NCBI GenBank assembly: GCA_030612585.1
Contig: JAUWNP010000182.1
Location: forward strand, 1-9,060
Source: Anaerolineae bacterium
Lineage (GTDB): Bacteria > Chloroflexota > Anaerolineae > B4-G1
DNA length: 9,060 bases
Direction of reading: 5' to 3'
Shown here piece after piece: positions 6,462-9,060 of the stretch; position 1 is the first letter of the stretch, and each line of letters begins with the position of its first letter. Made by a program: the position numbers and the translations under genes. A model generated the notes under the pieces. The model did no database searches. It had not been told where the DNA came from and saw only the letters and a list, made by a program, of their open reading frames with translations.

Positions 6462-8795
6462 CTACCTGGCCGCGACGTCGGGCGTCGAAAGCACCGGGCC
6501 AGTGATGTTGTTGTAGATACCGCCCGTAACAACCTCGTGACTCTCGGGCACCGCGCCGTAGGTGGTATTGGGACCAGCCGAATCAACCTGGGCGTAGACC
6601 GGCGTACCTACGGAGAGTGACCCGGGAAAGTTGCTGAGGGACGGCTGGTAGTGTGCGTCGCCAATGGTCAGAGTGAGCGTGCCGCCCGGTGCTAACATCA
6701 GGCTCTCCCCTGTTACAAGCCAGACAACACCCTGGGTGCAGCGTCCATCGTCCCACGTCTGGTTGACCTCGGTCGGAACAGGGTCGGGAGCGACGTAAAG
6801 GTCCACCCTGAGCGCGAAGGGTGACAGGTAATCGGGCGCTAGCGCCAAATTGCCCTGGTTCTTGATGATGATCTCCACGCTATTGCTTGTGGCGATGATA
6901 TGATCCACCACCAGGTCAGGATGATAGAGGCCAGCGATGATGGGTAGGTAGGTTCTGTAAACCGTTGGCTCTGCAATGACGACGGGTAGATAAAGTCTGT
7001 AACCCGTCGGCGCCAGGGCGACGACTGTCACCGTGACGGTGGCAGTATCAGTGCCGCCGCGGCCATCGCTGGCGGTGTAGGTAAAGGTGTCGGCGCCGTT
7101 GAAGCCGGCGGGCGGGGTGTAGGTACATAGTCTGGCACTGGTGCAGTCCGCCGTGCCGCCCTGCGTGCTGGAGGAGTCGTAGTCACTGATAATGAGGTCG
7201 TCACCGTCGGGATCGGTGTCGTTGGCCAGGACATTGATGTCCACAGGGGTGCCCTCGTCGGTGGTGGCGGAGTCGTCCACGGCCACTGGCGGACCGTTCG
7301 TCGGGTTGACCGTCACGGTGACCGTGGCGGTATCGGTGCCGCCGTGGCCATCGCTGGCGGTGTAGTCAAAGGTGTCGGCGCCGTTGAAACCGGCGGGCGG
7401 GGTGTAGGTACACAGTCCGGCGCTGGTGCAGTTCACCGTGCCACCCCGCGTGCTGGAGGAGTCGTAGTCGCTGACGATGAGATCGTCGCCGTCGGGATCG
7501 GTGTCGTTGGCCAGCACATCAATGTCCACAGGGATGTCCTCGTCGGTGATGGCCGAGTCGTCCACGGCCACCGGCGGATCCTGGACATCGGCAATTGTCA
7601 CTGTCACTGTGGCCACGTTCGAGGTGGCCCCGTCGTTGTCGCTCACTGTGTAGGTGAAACTGTAGGTGCCGTGGTAGTCGGCGTCTGGGCTGTAGGTCAC
7701 GTCACCGCTGACCGGGTCCACGCTGACATCACTCGGTTCACTCAGGACCGTCACCGTAGCCGGGTCAATGGTACCATCCACGTCAGTGTCGTTGGCGGTC
7801 ACGACGATGGTCACCGGGGTGTCCTCGTCGGTGGTGGCGGAGTCGTCCACGGCCACCGGCGGGTCGTTTATCGGGTTGACAGTCACAGTGACGGTGGCAG
7901 TGTCGGTACCACCGTAGCCGTCGCTGGCGGTGTAGGCAAAGGTGTCAGCACCGTTGAAGTCGGTGGGCGGGGTGTAGGTACACAGTCCGGCACTGGTGCA
8001 GTCCACCATGCCGCCCTCGGCGCTGGTGTCGTCGTAGTCGCTGACGGTGAGGATGTCGTCGTCTGGGTCGGAGTCGTTGTCCAGCACGTTGATGTCCACC
8101 GGGATATCTTCGTCGGTAGTCGTCTCGTCGTCCACTGCTAGCGGATCGTTGTTCACAATGTAACACACTTCCAGCCAGGGTCTGCTCGCGACATCCCCGG
8201 TCTCGCTGCTCGCGTACCGGTCAATGGCTTGACCATCTGAGTTCATCAACAGCAGACCGTAGTTGGGCTCCTCACCACCAGCCCAGGCCGATACCAACCC
8301 GGTGACAGTGGCGGTCAGGGCATCAGGCCCGCCAGCAGCCACAAGACTGCTCCATTCGACAGTGTCGTCGTAGTTATTGGCAAAGTTATTCCACGTTGGT
8401 TCGCCCTCGCTCCATGGTTCCGTGATACGATAGATAGTAATCGTTTCCCCGGAGCCTCGCGATATCTCCTCGATACCGAACGTGGCCGATTCGACGGCCG
8501 CGCCATCCGGCAGGAAGTCAAGGCCAAAGCGAAACAACGACCGCTTCTCGCCGGAGCCGGCTAAGCCGGTATAAAGATAGGCAGTGTTGCTGCTGGTTTC
8601 AGGCGACGCTTCCCAGATATAACCGTCCGCCACCTCGCCAAAAGCGCCCCGCTGGATGGTTACACAGGTCGACACCGCGGCTGCGACGGAGGCCAGACCA
8701 CTGGATGCGTGAGCCAGATTCTCTGTAACGAGAACGGCCCCCGACACTACCAACGCAAAAGCGACAAGAGTGCATAGATAGACTTTAGCCCTCAT
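6462..8795 (-). CDS. Secreted multidomain surface protein: DNRLRE domain, four tandem-95 Ig-like repeats, CARDB-like C-terminus
   Basis: A 777-residue exported protein, probably a surface or extracellular adhesion/structural factor. ATG 8795 is chosen because GGAGG lies seven bases upstream and the protein then opens with a signal peptide: MRAK, a hydrophobic core to about residue 23, and an AHA cleavage site after residue 30. Residues about 44-212 form a DNRLRE-like beta domain (SLFRFGLDFLPDGAAVESA, ITEPWSEGEPTWNN) bracketed by C44 and C211. Four Ig/cadherin-like repeats of 94-95 residues follow, starting near 216, 310, 405 and 500, with the typical PPVAVDDS, NDTDPDGDDL (likely Ca2+ binding) and FNGADTF motifs. 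Repeats 1, 3 and 4 each contain a CTSAxLC loop; repeat 2 does not. A doubled YRLYLPVVI / YRTYLPIIA linker (599-620) leads into a CARDB-like domain (about 626-777). There is no LPxTG or C-terminal membrane anchor, so attachment is unclear. It is transcribed convergently with the AOR operon. Confidence 0.9.
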   Translation of the reverse strand: MRAKVYLCTLVAFALVVSGAVLVTENLAHASSGLASVAAAVSTCVTIQRGAFGEVADGYIWEASPETSSNTAYLYTGLAGSGEKRSLFRFGLDFLPDGAAVESATFGIEEISRGSGETITIYRITEPWSEGEPTWNNFANNYDDTVEWSSLVAAGGPDALTATVTGLVSAWAGGEEPNYGLLLMNSDGQAIDRYASSETGDVASRPWLEVCYIVNNDPLAVDDETTTDEDIPVDINVLDNDSDPDDDILTVSDYDDTSAEGGMVDCTSAGLCTYTPPTDFNGADTFAYTASDGYGGTDTATVTVTVNPINDPPVAVDDSATTDEDTPVTIVVTANDTDVDGTIDPATVTVLSEPSDVSVDPVSGDVTYSPDADYHGTYSFTYTVSDNDGATSNVATVTVTIADVQDPPVAVDDSAITDEDIPVDIDVLANDTDPDGDDLIVSDYDSSSTRGGTVNCTSAGLCTYTPPAGFNGADTFDYTASDGHGGTDTATVTVTVNPTNGPPVAVDDSATTDEGTPVDINVLANDTDPDGDDLIISDYDSSSTQGGTADCTSARLCTYTPPAGFNGADTFTYTASDGRGGTDTATVTVTVVALAPTGYRLYLPVVIAEPTVYRTYLPIIAGLYHPDLVVDHIIATSNSVEIIIKNQGNLALAPDYLSPFALRVDLYVAPDPVPTEVNQTWDDGRCTQGVVWLVTGESLMLAPGGTLTLTIGDAHYQPSLSNFPGSLSVGTPVYAQVDSAGPNTTYGAVPESHEVVTGGIYNNITGPVLSTPDVAAR
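7014..8150 (-). repeat. Four tandem coding repeats, period about 285 bp
   Basis: Units lie at 7014-7298, 7299-7583, 7584-7868 and 7869-8150 (repeats 4 to 1 of the protein). The first two units in window order are very similar at the DNA level, including long identical stretches, and the 7869-8150 unit is clearly related to them. The 7584-7868 unit is divergent, matching only at its edges. This fits recent duplication around an older, different repeat. Confidence 0.85.
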
Positions 8796-8864
8796 CGAGA
8801 GACCTCCTTTTCTAACGCTCAAAACGTTTCTGAGTCCACATGTTTTTCTCTGAAATGTAATATT

Positions 8865-8873
8865 ACTATAGCA
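8865..8873 (-). promoter_or_regulatory. Candidate extended -10 for the surface-protein gene
   Basis: On the minus strand TGC is followed by TATAGT (8865-8870), an extended -10 form, about 70 bases before the ATG and within an AT-rich stretch (8850-8935) unlike the rest of the window. No good -35 is found at 16-18 bases. Confidence 0.35.
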
Positions 8874-8940
8874 CACCTCCCGCAACGAAAAGTGAATATC
8901 TAGTTAAATTCGCATTAGAAATCTGGCTCTCTGGTAGTTC

Positions 8941-8976
8941 GCATGGTACCCCCCACATCTGGGGGCATGGTATAAT
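8941..8976 (+). promoter_or_regulatory. Extended -10 promoter with a GC-rich dyad in place of the -35
   Basis: TATAAT at 8971-8976 is preceded by TGG. No recognisable -35 exists. In its place lie CCCCC (8950-8954) and GGGGG (8961-8965) around a six-base centre, and the octamer GCATGGTA occurs twice (8941-8948 and 8965-8972), the second copy overlapping the -10. The arrangement suggests an operator or activator site for the gene starting at 9003. Confidence 0.55.
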
Positions 8977-9002
8977 TGGCGAAAAGACCAGGAGGGTATA
9001 CA

Positions 9003-9060
9003 ATGTTGAACATTGTGGGTCTCAAGTCACGCGACATGATTTCAATTCCTTTGGGTATTC
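9003..9060 (+). CDS. Start of an unidentified gene (5' part only)
   Basis: ATG 9003 is preceded by GGAGGG (8991-8996) with a six-base spacer and by the promoter at 8971-8976. Nineteen codons are visible, reading MLNIVGLKSRDMISIPLGI. The short N-terminus has no signal peptide and is slightly reminiscent of PRC-barrel proteins, but this is far too little to assign a family. Confidence 0.65.
   Translation, partial: MLNIVGLKSRDMISIPLGI

Noticed and set aside
6462..6600. Sortase or membrane anchor at the C-terminus of the surface protein
   Set aside because: The last residues have no LPxTG-like motif followed by a hydrophobic segment and basic tail.
7344..8141. Plus-strand ORF of 265 codons with internal repeats
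   Set aside because: Its glycine/valine repeats are the antisense image of the tandem-95 repeats.

Overview
The window is GC-rich DNA with four blocks of genes and no RNA gene, CRISPR array or transposase that I can see. I infer a Chloroflexota (Anaerolineae-like) bacterium. The main reasons are a secreted protein with the proline-containing YLP motif common in exported Chloroflexi proteins, and a GNAT acyltransferase paired with a MenC/NSAR-type enolase-superfamily enzyme. Consistent with this are an AOR-family tungstoenzyme operon and short heptamer repeats at gene ends. The phylum call rests on family recognition, not a search.

Region 1 (1-2083, minus strand) reads right to left: a candidate promoter (2132-2161), an unlisted small ORF of 54 codons (1919-2083), a GNAT acyltransferase (1004-1879), then an N-succinylamino acid racemase / o-succinylbenzoate synthase family enzyme (959 to beyond the left edge). 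All catalytic residues of the enolase-superfamily enzyme are visible, including the arginine next to the second catalytic lysine that goes with racemase activity. With an acyltransferase beside it, D-amino acid inversion is a better guess than menaquinone synthesis.

Region 2 (2214-6369, plus strand) is a tight four-gene operon diverging from region 1. It encodes a 16-cysteine polyferredoxin, a tungsten-dependent aldehyde:ferredoxin oxidoreductase (AOR) family catalytic subunit, a MoaD/ThiS-like sulfur carrier ending in GG, and an M24 (aminopeptidase P/creatinase-like) metallohydrolase. It ends in a strong intrinsic terminator. The ferredoxin would take electrons from the oxidoreductase, and the sulfur carrier probably supplies sulfur for the pyranopterin cofactor. 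The role of the hydrolase is unexplained.

Region 3 (6462-8795, minus strand) is one large secreted protein: signal peptide, DNRLRE domain, four 95-residue Ig/cadherin-like repeats (tandem-95 type), a doubled YLP linker and a C-terminal CARDB-like domain. Region 4 (9003 to the right edge) is the first 19 codons of an unidentified plus-strand gene with a clear extended -10 promoter and ribosome binding site.

Two gene junctions (978-1019 and 2678-2713) carry different short repeats with a period of about seven bases that run into the coding sequence and form the C-terminus of the upstream protein.
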